DNA of 64,000 nt from Clostridium sp. 1001275B_160808_H3 (GTDB taxonomy: Bacteria > Bacillota > Clostridia > Clostridiales > Clostridiaceae): contig NZ_JADNAT010000005.1 of assembly GCF_015550425.1 (NCBI RefSeq), forward strand, positions 29,132-93,131. Reading direction: 5' to 3'. The notes below the pieces were generated by a model that worked only from the letters and a program-made list of their open reading frames with translations, searched no databases and had not been told where the DNA came from. Positions within the stretch are counted from its first letter, which is position 1. Each line of letters begins with the position of its first letter. A program made the translations under genes and the position numbers. Shown piece after piece: positions 1 through 8,484 of this stretch.

Positions 1-33
1 GAATATAAGTTATCGTAGCATTTATATTCGTAA
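1..33 (+). repeat. Right end of composite intergenic repeat, copy D (cut by window edge)
   Basis: The first bases carry TTATCGTAGC followed by TTTATATTCG. This matches the right end of the repeat at 8559-8706 and 38944-39050 (TATCGTAGCC then TTTATATTCG). The rest of this copy lies upstream of the window or has been deleted. Confidence 0.6.
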
Positions 34-105
34 TTTATAATTATTATTTTTGTTTATCTGTTGAACATATATTTTATTTAAGACATATTAAAAATACAAA
101 AATAG

Positions 106-176
106 TTAGGAACCTAAATATTTTTGTTAACATTTATGGAAATAGTAGCATATACTAAAATTAGTTAGGTACCTAA
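106..176 (+). promoter_or_regulatory. MarR promoter flanked by two palindromic operators
   Basis: TTAGGAACCTAA (106-117) and the perfect palindrome TTAGGTACCTAA (165-176) have centres 59 bp apart. A plausible promoter lies between them: TTAACA (127-132), 18 bp, TATACT (151-156). The second palindrome would cover the transcription start. MarR proteins commonly bind such palindromes and repress themselves, so these are probably autoregulatory operators for the gene at 206. Confidence 0.7.
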
Positions 177-205
177 GTAATTTAAAATAGTTTGGAGGAA
201 TTAAA

Positions 206-742
206 ATGACAGATAAAAATTCAAGTGAATTATATGATGCTATGCAAAAGTTAAATAGATATATGCACAGAAGTAGACATAAAGCAATGAAATCAAAAGA
301 TGGGATTCATCATGGGAAAATGATGTTATTAGCTTTAATTTCAGAAAATGATGGAATTATACAAAGAGATTTAGCAGAAATGATTGATATGAGACCATCA
401 TCAATGACAGAAATGCTTTCTAGTTTAGAAAAGAATTCATTAATTAAACGTGAGCAAGATGAAAAGGATCGTAGAATTATGCATGTTTATTTAACTGAAG
501 CTGGAAAGTCATCATTAGAAGAAGTTGAAAATATAAATGATAATTTATCAAATTCAATATTTAATTGCTTAACTGTTGAAGAAAAAGAAAAAATGTTAGG
601 TATTATAAACAAAGTAAATAAGAATCTTGAATCACTAAATAATATAGGTGAGGATGATGACAAGTGTGGAGAGGGGCATCATGGACATAGTTGCAATCAT
701 AGAAAATGTGGAGCAGGAAGATGTCACCATCATCATGGATAA
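206..742 (+). CDS. MarR family transcriptional regulator with Cys/His-rich tail
   Basis: This is a 178-residue winged-helix regulator. The first ~140 residues are a standard MarR domain: dimerisation helices, a recognition-helix segment around residues 60-85 (QRDLAEMIDMRPSSMTEMLS) and a wing with KREQDEKDRRIMHVYLT. The last ~28 residues are unusual: after a DDD run come four Cys and eight His, ending HHHHG, which looks like a metal-binding tail. The ribosome site TTTGGAGG precedes the ATG. Two matching palindromes flank its promoter. It may sense metal or redox stress; the ligand is not evident. Downstream lies an ABC transporter fragment, possibly the remains of a pump it once controlled. 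Confidence 0.9.
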   Translation: MTDKNSSELYDAMQKLNRYMHRSRHKAMKSKDGIHHGKMMLLALISENDGIIQRDLAEMIDMRPSSMTEMLSSLEKNSLIKREQDEKDRRIMHVYLTEAGKSSLEEVENINDNLSNSIFNCLTVEEKEKMLGIINKVNKNLESLNNIGEDDDKCGEGHHGHSCNHRKCGAGRCHHHHG

Positions 743-791
743 AAGAAAATTTATTATAGTTTAGTAAAAATAACTATAGATGGAATTATAA

Positions 792-968
792 AATACTATT
801 GTAGGAGATCGTGGAATTAAGTTATCAGAAAGAGAAAAGCAACTTATACCTATTGCTAGAGTAATTTTAAAAAATCCTAAAATTATAATTTTAAATGTAG
901 CAACATCTTCTTTAGATTCTGTTTCTGAAATGTATATACAAAAAGCTTTAGTTTCACTATTAATTTAA
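792..968 (+). pseudogene. ABC exporter ATPase C-terminal fragment (decayed)
   Basis: Frame 792-968 has an in-frame stop just upstream (789-791) and no start. It reads like the stretch of an ABC exporter ATPase from the Q/D region to past Walker [13 protein letters not shown], a signature LSEREKQL in place of [18 protein letters not shown], Walker [13 protein letters not shown] in place of ILILDEATSSLD, then [11 protein letters not shown]. The Walker B Asp and the catalytic Glu are both replaced. No Walker A region is present. It is a dead remnant and, with flanking AT-rich DNA, fills the gap between the MarR and nitroreductase genes. Confidence 0.8.
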
Positions 969-1101
969 AAAAGCCTAAGTTATAAATTGAATTCATTATT
1001 TAAAATTTATAATATGCAGAGAAAATTTTTAAAAAGTTGACGTGAAATGCCTTTTTATTTATAATTTCAGTAGTATTAAAGTTTATAAGGAGAAATAGCT
1101 A

Positions 1102-1740
1102 ATGACAAACTTGGATTTTATTTATAATCGTAAAAGTATAAGACAGTTTAAGGACATACCAGTAAAAAAGGAAGATATATTAGAAATAATAAAGGCTGGG
1201 ACTTATGCACCATCTCCAAAGCATCAACAAAACTGGCACTTTGTTGTATTACAGAATAAAGAAGTAATAGATGAAGTAGCTAATATAGTTACTAAAAGCC
1301 ATGAAAGAATTGGACAACTTGCAAAAAATGAAAAAGATTTTAAAAGACATATGAGTGTAATAAACTATTATACATGTTTTAAAAATGCACCTGTTGTGAT
1401 ATTAGTATATGGTAGTGAATATAAAATGATAGAATATAAGATATTAAAAGAAAATAATGCACCAAAAGAAGTTTTAGATGTATTATTATCACCACAATCA
1501 GCAGCTCAAGGAATAGGAGCAGCAGTGGAAAATATATTGCTTGCAGCAACAGAAATGGGATATGGAACTTGTTACATGACAGGACCTACACATGCAAAAA
1601 GTGAAATTGAAAGTTTAATTAACTTTAATAAAGATGGTTACGAGCTTATGTCTATGGTCGCTTTAGGTGTACCTGAGGATAATACTCCAAAACAGCCACC
1701 ACGTAAAGCATTAGAAGAAGTTGTAACATTTATAGATTAA
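1102..1740 (+). CDS. Nitroreductase family protein (FMN-dependent oxidoreductase)
   Basis: This 212-residue protein has the nitroreductase fold signatures: an N-terminal RKSIRQFKD phosphate-binding segment (about residues 11-19), APSPKHQQNWHFVVL (about 36-50), and a GIGAAVENILLAATEMGYGTCYMTGP segment in the C-terminal half (around 136-165), where FMN contacts and the dimer interface occur. Members reduce nitroaromatics, quinones or flavins with NAD(P)H in the cytoplasm; the substrate is not predictable. An AAGGAG site precedes the ATG. A terminator follows at 1745, so it is probably monocistronic. Confidence 0.9.
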   Translation: MTNLDFIYNRKSIRQFKDIPVKKEDILEIIKAGTYAPSPKHQQNWHFVVLQNKEVIDEVANIVTKSHERIGQLAKNEKDFKRHMSVINYYTCFKNAPVVILVYGSEYKMIEYKILKENNAPKEVLDVLLSPQSAAQGIGAAVENILLAATEMGYGTCYMTGPTHAKSEIESLINFNKDGYELMSMVALGVPEDNTPKQPPRKALEEVVTFID

Positions 1741-1744
1741 TCAC

Positions 1745-1778
1745 AAAGGGGCTAACGAAACGTGAGCCCCTTTTAAAA
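1745..1778 (+). terminator. Intrinsic terminator after nitroreductase gene
   Basis: AAAGGGGCT (1745-1753) pairs with AGCCCCTTT (1765-1773), with an inner ACG/CGT around a GAAA-like loop and a T tract. It is a sequence relative of the hairpins at 3622 and 29351. Confidence 0.85.
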
Positions 1779-1805
1779 AAAATTATTATTTAAGATTTAT
1801 TATTT

Positions 1806-2453
1806 TTACGATTCTGGCATATTTTTAATAAGTTTTATTATATAACTTAGAGTATAAAAATCTCTATCTAATTCATTAGTAATATAATTTAACCCTTTAA
1901 TTAATGTTTCTTCATTAAAGTTTTCTAAAAGAATCATAATGTTTAAGTAATTAAGATCCCCATCTTTTGTGTCTAGAATTCTTGAAGCTTTTATGTATTT
2001 ATTATTGAAAGTATTAAAAGCTGTATTTTTAAGTTCTTCACTTATTTCTATTTTAGGCATTTCATCAAAAATTCTTATTTCAGGATTATTAATATCTAAA
2101 TTTTTAGCTTTACTTACATCTGTTGATACAAATATAGTATTTATAAATTTTGCATCTTTAAAGTCAACATCTTGTAATTTAACGGAGTCAAATATGGTGT
2201 TTTCAAAGATTGCATTTTTAAAATTACTCTTTCTAAAATTTGTTCCTATAAATTCAGACCATTTAAAACTACATTTCATAAAGCTAGATGATTTAAAGTG
2301 TGCTCCTCTAAAATTTACATAATCAAAGTTTGAACCAGCAAAATTACAGTTATAGCAATTACTTTTTTCAAGATTTTGATACATAAAGTTCTTATCTTTC
2401 TTTTCTATATTATTATAATGAAAATTTCTTTTTGTGTTTTGGTTTACAGCCAT
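1806..2453 (-). CDS. Pentapeptide repeat protein
   Basis: The 215-residue product starts at the ATG at 2453 (MAVNQN), which has GGAGG six bases upstream. An in-frame extension to 2528 lacks such a site. From about residue 30 to 120 it shows repeats of the A(D/N)LXX type (CNFAGSNFDYVNFRGAHFKS, then SFKWSEFIGTNFRKSNF), which form a right-handed quadrilateral beta-helix. The last ~80 residues are helical and non-repetitive. Some family members mimic DNA and protect gyrase, but most have no known role and none is assigned here. No signal peptide is visible. Confidence 0.85.
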   Translation of the reverse strand: MAVNQNTKRNFHYNNIEKKDKNFMYQNLEKSNCYNCNFAGSNFDYVNFRGAHFKSSSFMKCSFKWSEFIGTNFRKSNFKNAIFENTIFDSVKLQDVDFKDAKFINTIFVSTDVSKAKNLDINNPEIRIFDEMPKIEISEELKNTAFNTFNNKYIKASRILDTKDGDLNYLNIMILLENFNEETLIKGLNYITNELDRDFYTLSYIIKLIKNMPES

Positions 2454-2593
2454 TATTGCCTCCATCTTAATCCATTTGGATAAATTAAATTGTATTTTAG
2501 ATTTATTTAGTCTAGTTAATATTATCATACTGGTAAGATTATTACTAATAAATAATGTAGATATAGGTTTACTTTAAATATCAGGCAATATTA

Positions 2594-3415
2594 TTATACA
2601 TATTTTCTTATTGCTTTAGCGACACCTGCATTTGTATTAGATTCCGTAACAAATGTTGCAGATTCTTTAACTTTATCAATAGCATTTCCCATTGCAACCC
2701 CAACTTCAGCAAACTCAATCATAGAAAGATCATTTTCACTATCACCAATACACATAACTTCACTTCTATCTAAGTCTAAATATTTTGTAAGATATTGTAC
2801 AGCCTCTCCTTTAGAACTACCTTTTTTCATAATCTCAAAATTATCATTCCAAGAAGAAACTATTTCTAAGTTAGGACATTTTTCTTTGAGTTCCTCTTTA
2901 GCTTTTAATAGCTTAGCAGTATCATTTTTTTCTATGCAGACTCCTTTTAAAATTTGACCATCATATAATTTATAAATATCATGAATATTATCTAAAACCT
3001 CTAATTTAATTTTATCTTCATCTTTAAGTGTTTTATTTAATATTTTATAAATATTATTTTCAGGTAAATCTTCCATAGAAACAATTCCAAAATTAGCTGT
3101 TAAATATGAAAATAAATTATATTTTTTAGAAATTTCTAGGAAACTTTCAGCATCATCAATATTTAAAGGATTATTATATATTTCTTTTCCATCACTACCA
3201 CCAATAAATGCACCATTAGAAGCAATAATAGGCGTAGTTAATCCTATTAAGTCGGAATAAAGCTTAGCACAGTTATAAACCCTTCCTGTAGTAATTGCAA
3301 CATGAACACCTTTGTTTATGGCATATTTAATTGCATTTTTATCTTCCTCTGAAACATTATGTTGATCCATTAAAAGTGTTCCATCCATGTCAATGCATAT
3401 AAGTTTAATACTCAT
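2594..3415 (-). CDS. Cof-type HAD-IIB family hydrolase (sugar/nucleotide phosphatase)
   Basis: This 273-residue protein has all HAD motifs: motif I DMDGTLL at residues 9-15 (nucleophile Asp), motif II TTGR near 42, a motif III Lys around 200 (KGSSKGEAVQYL) and motif IV GDSENDLSMIE near 226. The cap between motifs II and III is the type IIB cap of Cof/YidA-like phosphatases, which remove phosphate from sugar phosphates, pyridoxal phosphate or nucleotides. The exact substrate cannot be read. It is probably monocistronic: the pentapeptide gene follows after a ~140 bp gap and its neighbour upstream has its own terminator. Confidence 0.92.
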   Translation of the reverse strand: MSIKLICIDMDGTLLMDQHNVSEEDKNAIKYAINKGVHVAITTGRVYNCAKLYSDLIGLTTPIIASNGAFIGGSDGKEIYNNPLNIDDAESFLEISKKYNLFSYLTANFGIVSMEDLPENNIYKILNKTLKDEDKIKLEVLDNIHDIYKLYDGQILKGVCIEKNDTAKLLKAKEELKEKCPNLEIVSSWNDNFEIMKKGSSKGEAVQYLTKYLDLDRSEVMCIGDSENDLSMIEFAEVGVAMGNAIDKVKESATFVTESNTNAGVAKAIRKYV

Positions 3416-3621
3416 AATAAAACCTTCTTCCTAAGTAAAATAATATAGTTATTATATACCTTTCTTGTTTAAACTAGAAATAAGTATTTTAAATGTTAAT
3501 CATAAAATAAGTTTATATATTAATAGTATGCCATAATAGAAGTTTATTTAAATAATGATCTTGAAAATTCAAAATTTGAAGTTTTGATACCGATAAGAAA
3601 GAAATAGAGATTAAATAAGCA

Positions 3622-3650
3622 AAGGGAGTCGCGTTTCGCGACCCCGTTTC
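3622..3650 (-). terminator. Terminator-like hairpin downstream of HxlR gene
   Basis: Read on the minus strand, GGGGTCGCG AAA CGCGACTCCC forms a nine-pair stem with one G.U pair. The T tract after it is short (CTTTGC). It shares the GCGAAACGC apex with the hairpin at 29351. Confidence 0.65.
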
Positions 3651-3656
3651 TAGTTA

Positions 3657-3992
3657 TTAGGTATCCACATTTTTAAAGTAATTAATTTTATAGTCAGCCC
3701 CCCATTCAAGCATAGAATCTAATATAGGTTTTAAACTATGTCCAAGTTCTGTTAAAGTATATTCAACTCTTGGTGGAACTTCAGCGTAAACTTTTCTGAT
3801 TAATAGCCCACTTTCTTCCATTGAGCGGAGGTTTGAAGTTAGAACTTTTTGGGTTATAGTACCTAAAGATTTTTTTAATTCCCCAAATCTTTTTGTTCCA
3901 GTAAGTAAATCACGTATAATCAATACCTTCCACTTATCTCCAATAAGTTGTAGTGTAACTTCAACAGGACAAGTCGGTAGTTCTTTATTCAT
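3657..3992 (-). CDS. HxlR family transcriptional regulator
   Basis: This is a 111-residue winged-helix regulator. The ATG at 3992 (MNKELPTCPVEVTL) has GGGGGA ten bases upstream and is preferred over an in-frame TTG at 4013. HxlR hallmarks are the N-terminal Cys in PTCPVE (the redox-sensing position in some relatives), LIGDKWKVLIIRDLL, RFGELKKSLGTITQKVLTSNLR (recognition helix region) and the wing PPRVEYTLTELG. It is transcribed divergently from a flavin-binding protein gene at 4130, with two inverted repeats between them. It probably represses that gene in response to an electrophile or oxidant, as in other HxlR/flavoprotein pairs. Confidence 0.92.
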   Translation of the reverse strand: MNKELPTCPVEVTLQLIGDKWKVLIIRDLLTGTKRFGELKKSLGTITQKVLTSNLRSMEESGLLIRKVYAEVPPRVEYTLTELGHSLKPILDSMLEWGADYKINYFKNVDT

Positions 3993-4014
3993 ATAATGTA
4001 CATCCCCCTTCAAT

Positions 4015-4050
4015 AGTATCTAAATAGATACTATAGCACTTTCAAGTGCT
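4015..4050. promoter_or_regulatory. Two inverted repeats in HxlR/flavoprotein divergent promoter region
   Basis: AGTATCTAAATAGATACT (4015-4032, 7-bp arms) and AGCACTTTCAAGTGCT (4035-4050, 7-bp arms) are both perfect. They lie just upstream of the HxlR gene and upstream of the divergent gene at 4130. They are the best candidates for HxlR operators. Confidence 0.65.
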
Positions 4051-4129
4051 TACTATACAATTGATATTATTGAATTTATTATTATATTGCAAGGAAAAAT
4101 TATAATAAATTAATGGGGGTTAATTTAAG

Positions 4130-4534
4130 ATGAATGAAGTAGTAGAATTTTTAAAAGAAAATGCAGTTCAATATTTTGCAACTGTAGGTTTAGATGGAAA
4201 GGCGAAAGTACGTCCATTTCAATTTATGCTTGAAAAGGAAGGAAAGCTATATTTTTGTACAAATAATAAAAAGGATGTGTTTAATGAAATTAAGAATAAT
4301 CCTTATGTAGAAGTATGTGCATCTAGCCCTAAATTTGAGTGGCTTAGACTAAATGGGAAAGTAGTATTTTCAAATGATTTAGATATAAAAAGGGAAGTTA
4401 TAGAATCTAGCAGCCTTGTTAAATCCTTATATAAAAATGCTGAAAATCCAATTTTCGAAATATTTTATCTTCAAGAAGTTAAGGCTGTAATATCAGATTT
4501 TTCAGGAAATCCACCAAGAGAATATAATTTATAA
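4130..4534 (+). CDS. Pyridoxamine 5'-phosphate oxidase family (split-barrel flavin-binding) protein
   Basis: This 134-residue single-domain protein has the PNPOx-like split barrel: AVQYFATVGLDGKAKVRPFQF (residues 12-32), KLYFCTNNKKDVFNEIKNNPYVEVC and WLRLNGKVVF. Small clostridial members of this family are generally FMN- or F420-type flavin oxidoreductases or heme/flavin binders of unknown substrate; true PNPOx activity is unlikely at this size. It has a GGGGG ribosome site nine or more bases before ATG. It is divergent from the HxlR regulator, which probably controls it, and is followed by a strong terminator. Confidence 0.88.
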   Translation: MNEVVEFLKENAVQYFATVGLDGKAKVRPFQFMLEKEGKLYFCTNNKKDVFNEIKNNPYVEVCASSPKFEWLRLNGKVVFSNDLDIKREVIESSSLVKSLYKNAENPIFEIFYLQEVKAVISDFSGNPPREYNL

Positions 4535-4551
4535 AACTAATAAATAGTAAT

Positions 4552-4598
4552 AAAAGCTCCTTAATCATATTTTAATATATGTTTTAAGGAGCTTTTTT
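4552..4598 (+). terminator. Intrinsic terminator
   Basis: AAAAGCTCCTTAA pairs with TTAAGGAGCTTTT, followed by a T run. Confidence 0.85.
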
Positions 4599-4812
4599 GA
4601 TTTTTATAATATTTAATGATTAGTATGAATTTGAAAGATTAATTATTATATGATTATTTTAATATTATCAGTATTTTGAAGATAAGCAATTACAATCTGA
4701 AGTTGATAGTAAGGAGACAAGCATGGATTTAATATATAAAATTGATTTAAGTTATAGATAATAGAGTATAATTTGTCTATATTAACAATATTTAAGAAGG
4801 AGGAAAATTTAA

Positions 4813-6519
4813 ATGAAAAAGTATAAAGCAATAATAATGTTTAGAACATTTTTATCAATGATAATTAATCCAATATTTGTAATAGTATATTTGATATCAC
4901 TATATGAATTTTATACTTTGTGTAGATTTGGAAGAGTTGATCATAATATTACAATTTTATTTATATGTATGTTATTCTTTTTGGCTTGTATTATTTATTT
5001 AATTGACATGACTAGGCGGAGATACATGATTTCTTCAGGGCGTATTATAGATAATTATATATTTTACAGTGATAGTATAATAATTTTAAAAGATACAGAA
5101 ATAAGATTTGATTTTGAAGAAATTAAATTGTTTAAAATAAACAATAAATATGCTTATATAGAATTTAAAAATAGAGAAATTTTAATTTTAAATATGAGGA
5201 ATAAGACTCCTTATGAAATAAAAAATATAAGGGACTCTATAAATAATTATGTAAGTACATTGAATAAATCTTCTTTAAAAACAATTTGGACATATATAGC
5301 AATAATTATTATAGTTATTACAACATTATTTTATGGGGCAAAAATATATCATAGTGCAACCAACTTTAGAGGAAAACTTTCATGGGTTTTATATGATTTA
5401 GGTCATAAAAAAGAAATAAAACTAGAACATAATAATATTTATGAAGATGGTATAGAAGGCCTATTTAATGATATTAATGACAAGCTTCATATGCCAGAAA
5501 CTTTATATCTTTCTGATGACTTTAGTCTTGAGTTTGATTCGGAAGGAAGAATTCAGTCTTTTTATTGCTTTCTTTATGGAAAGAATGATAAAGATGAATT
5601 AGAAAGTTATTTAATTTCGTATGACAGTAATAAGTCTAAAAAGATAAGTATATCTTTAAATGGATATGTTAATGCAGATTTTAATGAGGATAAGCTTCTA
5701 AAACCATTAATTAATACATTGAAGGTTGTTACGCTTAAAGATACAGTAAGTAAATGGAATGAAAATAAGTTTGGAATTCTTTATTATGGGAAAAGAAGCT
5801 TTGGTTTTAATAAAGAAGGGGTTGTTTATATAGATAAAGAGGGCAATACAAAGTTACCATATGAAATAAATTCTGAAATAATAGGATATACAGTTTCAGT
5901 ATATGTTCCAGGAAAAGAGGATATATATACTCCTGTTAGATATAACTTAGTAGAAGATTTAAATAATATAAAAGGTGATAAGCTAAATAAAACTGAAAAT
6001 AGAAAACCTGTGAGTACAGCAAATAGTGAAGATAAAGAATTCTATTTATCCGACAGTACTGGATATAAATTAAGAGTTGTTGGGGCAGCAGCAGGTAGTA
6101 GATTTTATTCTTTAGAAGGAACTAAGGATGGGGGAGCTACATGGGATATTATAAATGAAGATCCATTTATGGGAAGAGGTGGAGGAGCATCAGGAGTAGC
6201 CTTTATAAATGAGAAGCTTGGATTTATAGCTTTATCGCATAGTGGTGGTAGTTATGGTGAACTATATCGTACTGAAGATGGAGGTTTATCTTTTGAAGTA
6301 ATTAATCTTCCTAAGATAGATGTAACTCTTAATGATGGAAGTGTTATTTCTGTATTTGATTTTCCTGAAATGCCTTATGAAGAAAATGGACCTTTAAATG
6401 TATTAGTTGGTCAAGGTGCTGATGGAGATTATAATGGGAATTCTAGTGCATTATATCAATCAAAGGATAGTGGAATAACATGGGAATATATTGAGGAAGT
6501 TAAGAAAGCAAGAGAATAA
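4813..6519 (+). CDS. Membrane protein with C-terminal Asp-box (BNR-like) propeller region
   Basis: This 568-residue protein has a GGAGG site before ATG. Two hydrophobic segments (about residues 10-30 and 48-66) are followed by a ~90-residue region with a PH/YcxB-like look, and a third membrane segment near 158-178. After ~230 residues of uncertain beta-rich sequence come three Asp-box motifs: TKDGGATW (437), TEDGGLSF (487) and SKDSGITW (550). Asp-boxes mark beta-propeller blades of sialidases, photosystem assembly factors and exported sensors. No sialidase catalytic Arg triad or FRIP motif was recognised, so it is described only as a membrane-anchored propeller-like protein, probably with the propeller outside the cell. 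Confidence 0.75.
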   Translation: MKKYKAIIMFRTFLSMIINPIFVIVYLISLYEFYTLCRFGRVDHNITILFICMLFFLACIIYLIDMTRRRYMISSGRIIDNYIFYSDSIIILKDTEIRFDFEEIKLFKINNKYAYIEFKNREILILNMRNKTPYEIKNIRDSINNYVSTLNKSSLKTIWTYIAIIIIVITTLFYGAKIYHSATNFRGKLSWVLYDLGHKKEIKLEHNNIYEDGIEGLFNDINDKLHMPETLYLSDDFSLEFDSEGRIQSFYCFLYGKNDKDELESYLISYDSNKSKKISISLNGYVNADFNEDKLLKPLINTLKVVTLKDTVSKWNENKFGILYYGKRSFGFNKEGVVYIDKEGNTKLPYEINSEIIGYTVSVYVPGKEDIYTPVRYNLVEDLNNIKGDKLNKTENRKPVSTANSEDKEFYLSDSTGYKLRVVGAAAGSRFYSLEGTKDGGATWDIINEDPFMGRGGGASGVAFINEKLGFIALSHSGGSYGELYRTEDGGLSFEVINLPKIDVTLNDGSVISVFDFPEMPYEENGPLNVLVGQGADGDYNGNSSALYQSKDSGITWEYIEEVKKARE

Positions 6520-6592
6520 ATAATAAAAATATAGAAGTTTCTAAATAAAATGATATAATTTCAATAAAATATAAATTTTACGGAGGAGAAAT

Positions 6593-7609
6593 ATGCTTAC
6601 AATTGGTTATATAGGAAATGGAAAAAGTACTAATAGATATCATTTACCATTTGTTTTACAAAGAAAAAATATAAATGTAAAGACAATATATCAAAGAAAT
6701 TCTAAAAATGAAGCTTGGGATAGAATAGAAGGAGTAAATTATACATCTGACCTAGATGAATTATTAAATGATAAAGATATACAATTAATCGTAGTTTGTA
6801 CAAGGCAAGATAGTCATTATAATTACGCAAAATTAGTATTGGAGCATAACAAGCATTGTTTAGTTGAAAAGCCATTTATGAAAACTTATGATGAAGCAAA
6901 AGAAATATTTGACTTAGCAAAGGAAAAAGGGCTAATAGTTCAAGCATATCAAAATAGAAGGTTTGATAGTGATTTTTTAACAGTTCAAAAGGTAATAGAA
7001 GAAGGTAAGCTTGGAGATTTGCTAGAGCTTGAGATGCATTTTGATTATTATCGTCCAGAGGTGCCAGAATCAACTAATAGTTTTTCACCTTATGATTCAT
7101 ATTTATATGGTCATGCTTGTCATACATTGGATCAAGTTATAAGTTATTTTGGAGAGCCAGATAAAATTAATTATGATGTTAGACAATTACTAGGAACAGG
7201 CAGAATGAATGACTATTTTGATTTGGATTTATATTATGGAGTATTAAAAGTATCTGTTAAATCTAGTTACTTTAGAATAAAAGAAAGACCTAGCTTTGTT
7301 TTATATGGCAAAAAAGGATGCTTTGTAAAAGAAACTAAAGATAGACAAGAAGAGCATTTAAAGATGTTTTATATGCCAACAAATAAGGACTTTGGAGTTG
7401 ATACCTTTAATCATTATGGAACATTAACATATATGGATGATGAAGGAACAATCCATGAGGAAAAAGTTAAATCTGTTAATGGTGATTATGGAAGAGTATA
7501 TGATGATTTATATGAAGCAATAGTAAATAATAAAAATAAAACTATAACAGACGAGCAAACTTTATTGCAACTAAAAATATTAGAAGAGGGAATAAAGAAT
7601 TTAAAGTAA
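6593..7609 (+). CDS. Gfo/Idh/MocA family oxidoreductase
   Basis: This 338-residue NAD(P)-dependent dehydrogenase starts with a Rossmann segment (IGYIGNGKSTNRYHLPFV) and has the family's EKP motif (HCLVEKPFMKTYDEA, about residues 89-103). These are followed by the QAYQNRRFDSDF segment and a C-terminal alpha/beta domain carrying the catalytic His region (YGHACHTLDQVISYFG, about residue 173). Members oxidise sugars, inositols or related polyols; YhhX/YdgJ-like members act on unknown substrates. The GGAGG ribosome site is seven bases upstream. An SDR gene follows after a terminator, so joint transcription is uncertain. Confidence 0.9.
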   Translation: MLTIGYIGNGKSTNRYHLPFVLQRKNINVKTIYQRNSKNEAWDRIEGVNYTSDLDELLNDKDIQLIVVCTRQDSHYNYAKLVLEHNKHCLVEKPFMKTYDEAKEIFDLAKEKGLIVQAYQNRRFDSDFLTVQKVIEEGKLGDLLELEMHFDYYRPEVPESTNSFSPYDSYLYGHACHTLDQVISYFGEPDKINYDVRQLLGTGRMNDYFDLDLYYGVLKVSVKSSYFRIKERPSFVLYGKKGCFVKETKDRQEEHLKMFYMPTNKDFGVDTFNHYGTLTYMDDEGTIHEEKVKSVNGDYGRVYDDLYEAIVNNKNKTITDEQTLLQLKILEEGIKNLK

Positions 7610-7620
7610 GATAAATTGTA

Positions 7621-7656
7621 GATATCTTTAAATACATTAGATTAAAGATATCTTTT
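7621..7656 (+). terminator. Intrinsic terminator
   Basis: GATATCTTTAA pairs with TTAAAGATATC, then TTTT. Confidence 0.8.
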
Positions 7657-7749
7657 ACTTTAAATTTTATAGTATACATTCAGATAAATATGTGAATATA
7701 TGGCTTTGAAGTTGTGAACTTATAAGTTAGTATGGAGGTGTATGGTTAT

Positions 7750-8460
7750 ATGAAAGTTACATTAATTACAGGAGCAGCAAAAGGAATAGGATACCACTTA
7801 GCAGAAGGTTTTGCTGATAAAGGATTTAAAGTAATTGCAGTAGATATTTTAGATGCTAAATATAATAATGAAAATATTGAATTTTATAAAGCAGATTTAA
7901 AAAATGAAAATGAAATAAAAGATGTTTTTGCTAAAGCAATTGAAAAATATGGAGCTATTCATATATTGATAAATAATGGAGCGATAAGTTCATATAGTAA
8001 ATCAATATTTAATATTAACATAGAAGAATTCGATAATGTTATAAATACAAATTTAAGGGGAAGCTTTATTTGTTGCAAAGAATTTGTGAAAGCAAATAAG
8101 GGTCAAAGCTTTGGAAGAATTATAAATATAGCTTCAACTAGATATAATCAAAATGAATCAGATTGGGAAGCATATGGAGCATCAAAAGGTGGAATTGTTT
8201 CCTTAACTAATAGTTTAGTTATATCTTTATCAAATACACCGATAACTGTAAATGCTATAAGCCCTGGATGGATACAAGTAGATAATTATGAATATCTTAG
8301 AGAAATAGACCATAAACAACATCCATCAGGTAGGGTAGGAAAGCCAAGTGATATATTAAGAACATGTTTGTTTTTATGTGAAGAAGAAAATGATTTTATA
8401 AATGGAGCAAATATTATCATAGATGGTGGAATGACAAAAAAGATGATTTATGAAGAATAA
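7750..8460 (+). CDS. SDR family NAD(P)-dependent oxidoreductase
   Basis: The 236-residue product starts at the ATG at 7750, because the ATG at 7732 overlaps the GGAGGTG ribosome site. Classical SDR marks are the cofactor motif TGAAKGIG (7-14), NNGA replacing NNAG near 80, and the YxxxK pair in YGASKGG near 145, with a preceding Ser. The C-terminal INGANIIIDGG is the usual SDR ending. The product is a soluble alcohol/ketone oxidoreductase of unknown substrate. It is one of three SDR genes in the window. Confidence 0.9.
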   Translation: MKVTLITGAAKGIGYHLAEGFADKGFKVIAVDILDAKYNNENIEFYKADLKNENEIKDVFAKAIEKYGAIHILINNGAISSYSKSIFNINIEEFDNVINTNLRGSFICCKEFVKANKGQSFGRIINIASTRYNQNESDWEAYGASKGGIVSLTNSLVISLSNTPITVNAISPGWIQVDNYEYLREIDHKQHPSGRVGKPSDILRTCLFLCEEENDFINGANIIIDGGMTKKMIYEE

Positions 8461-8484
8461 TTGTTATAAATTGCGACTTAAACA

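Noticed and set aside
4646..4831. Minus-strand frame of 61 residues
   Set aside because: Phe/Tyr/Ile-rich, no ribosome site, overlaps the start of the plus-strand gene at 4813.
4813..6519. Sialidase
   Set aside because: Asp-boxes alone are not enough; no FRIP motif, Arg triad or catalytic Tyr/Glu set was recognised.
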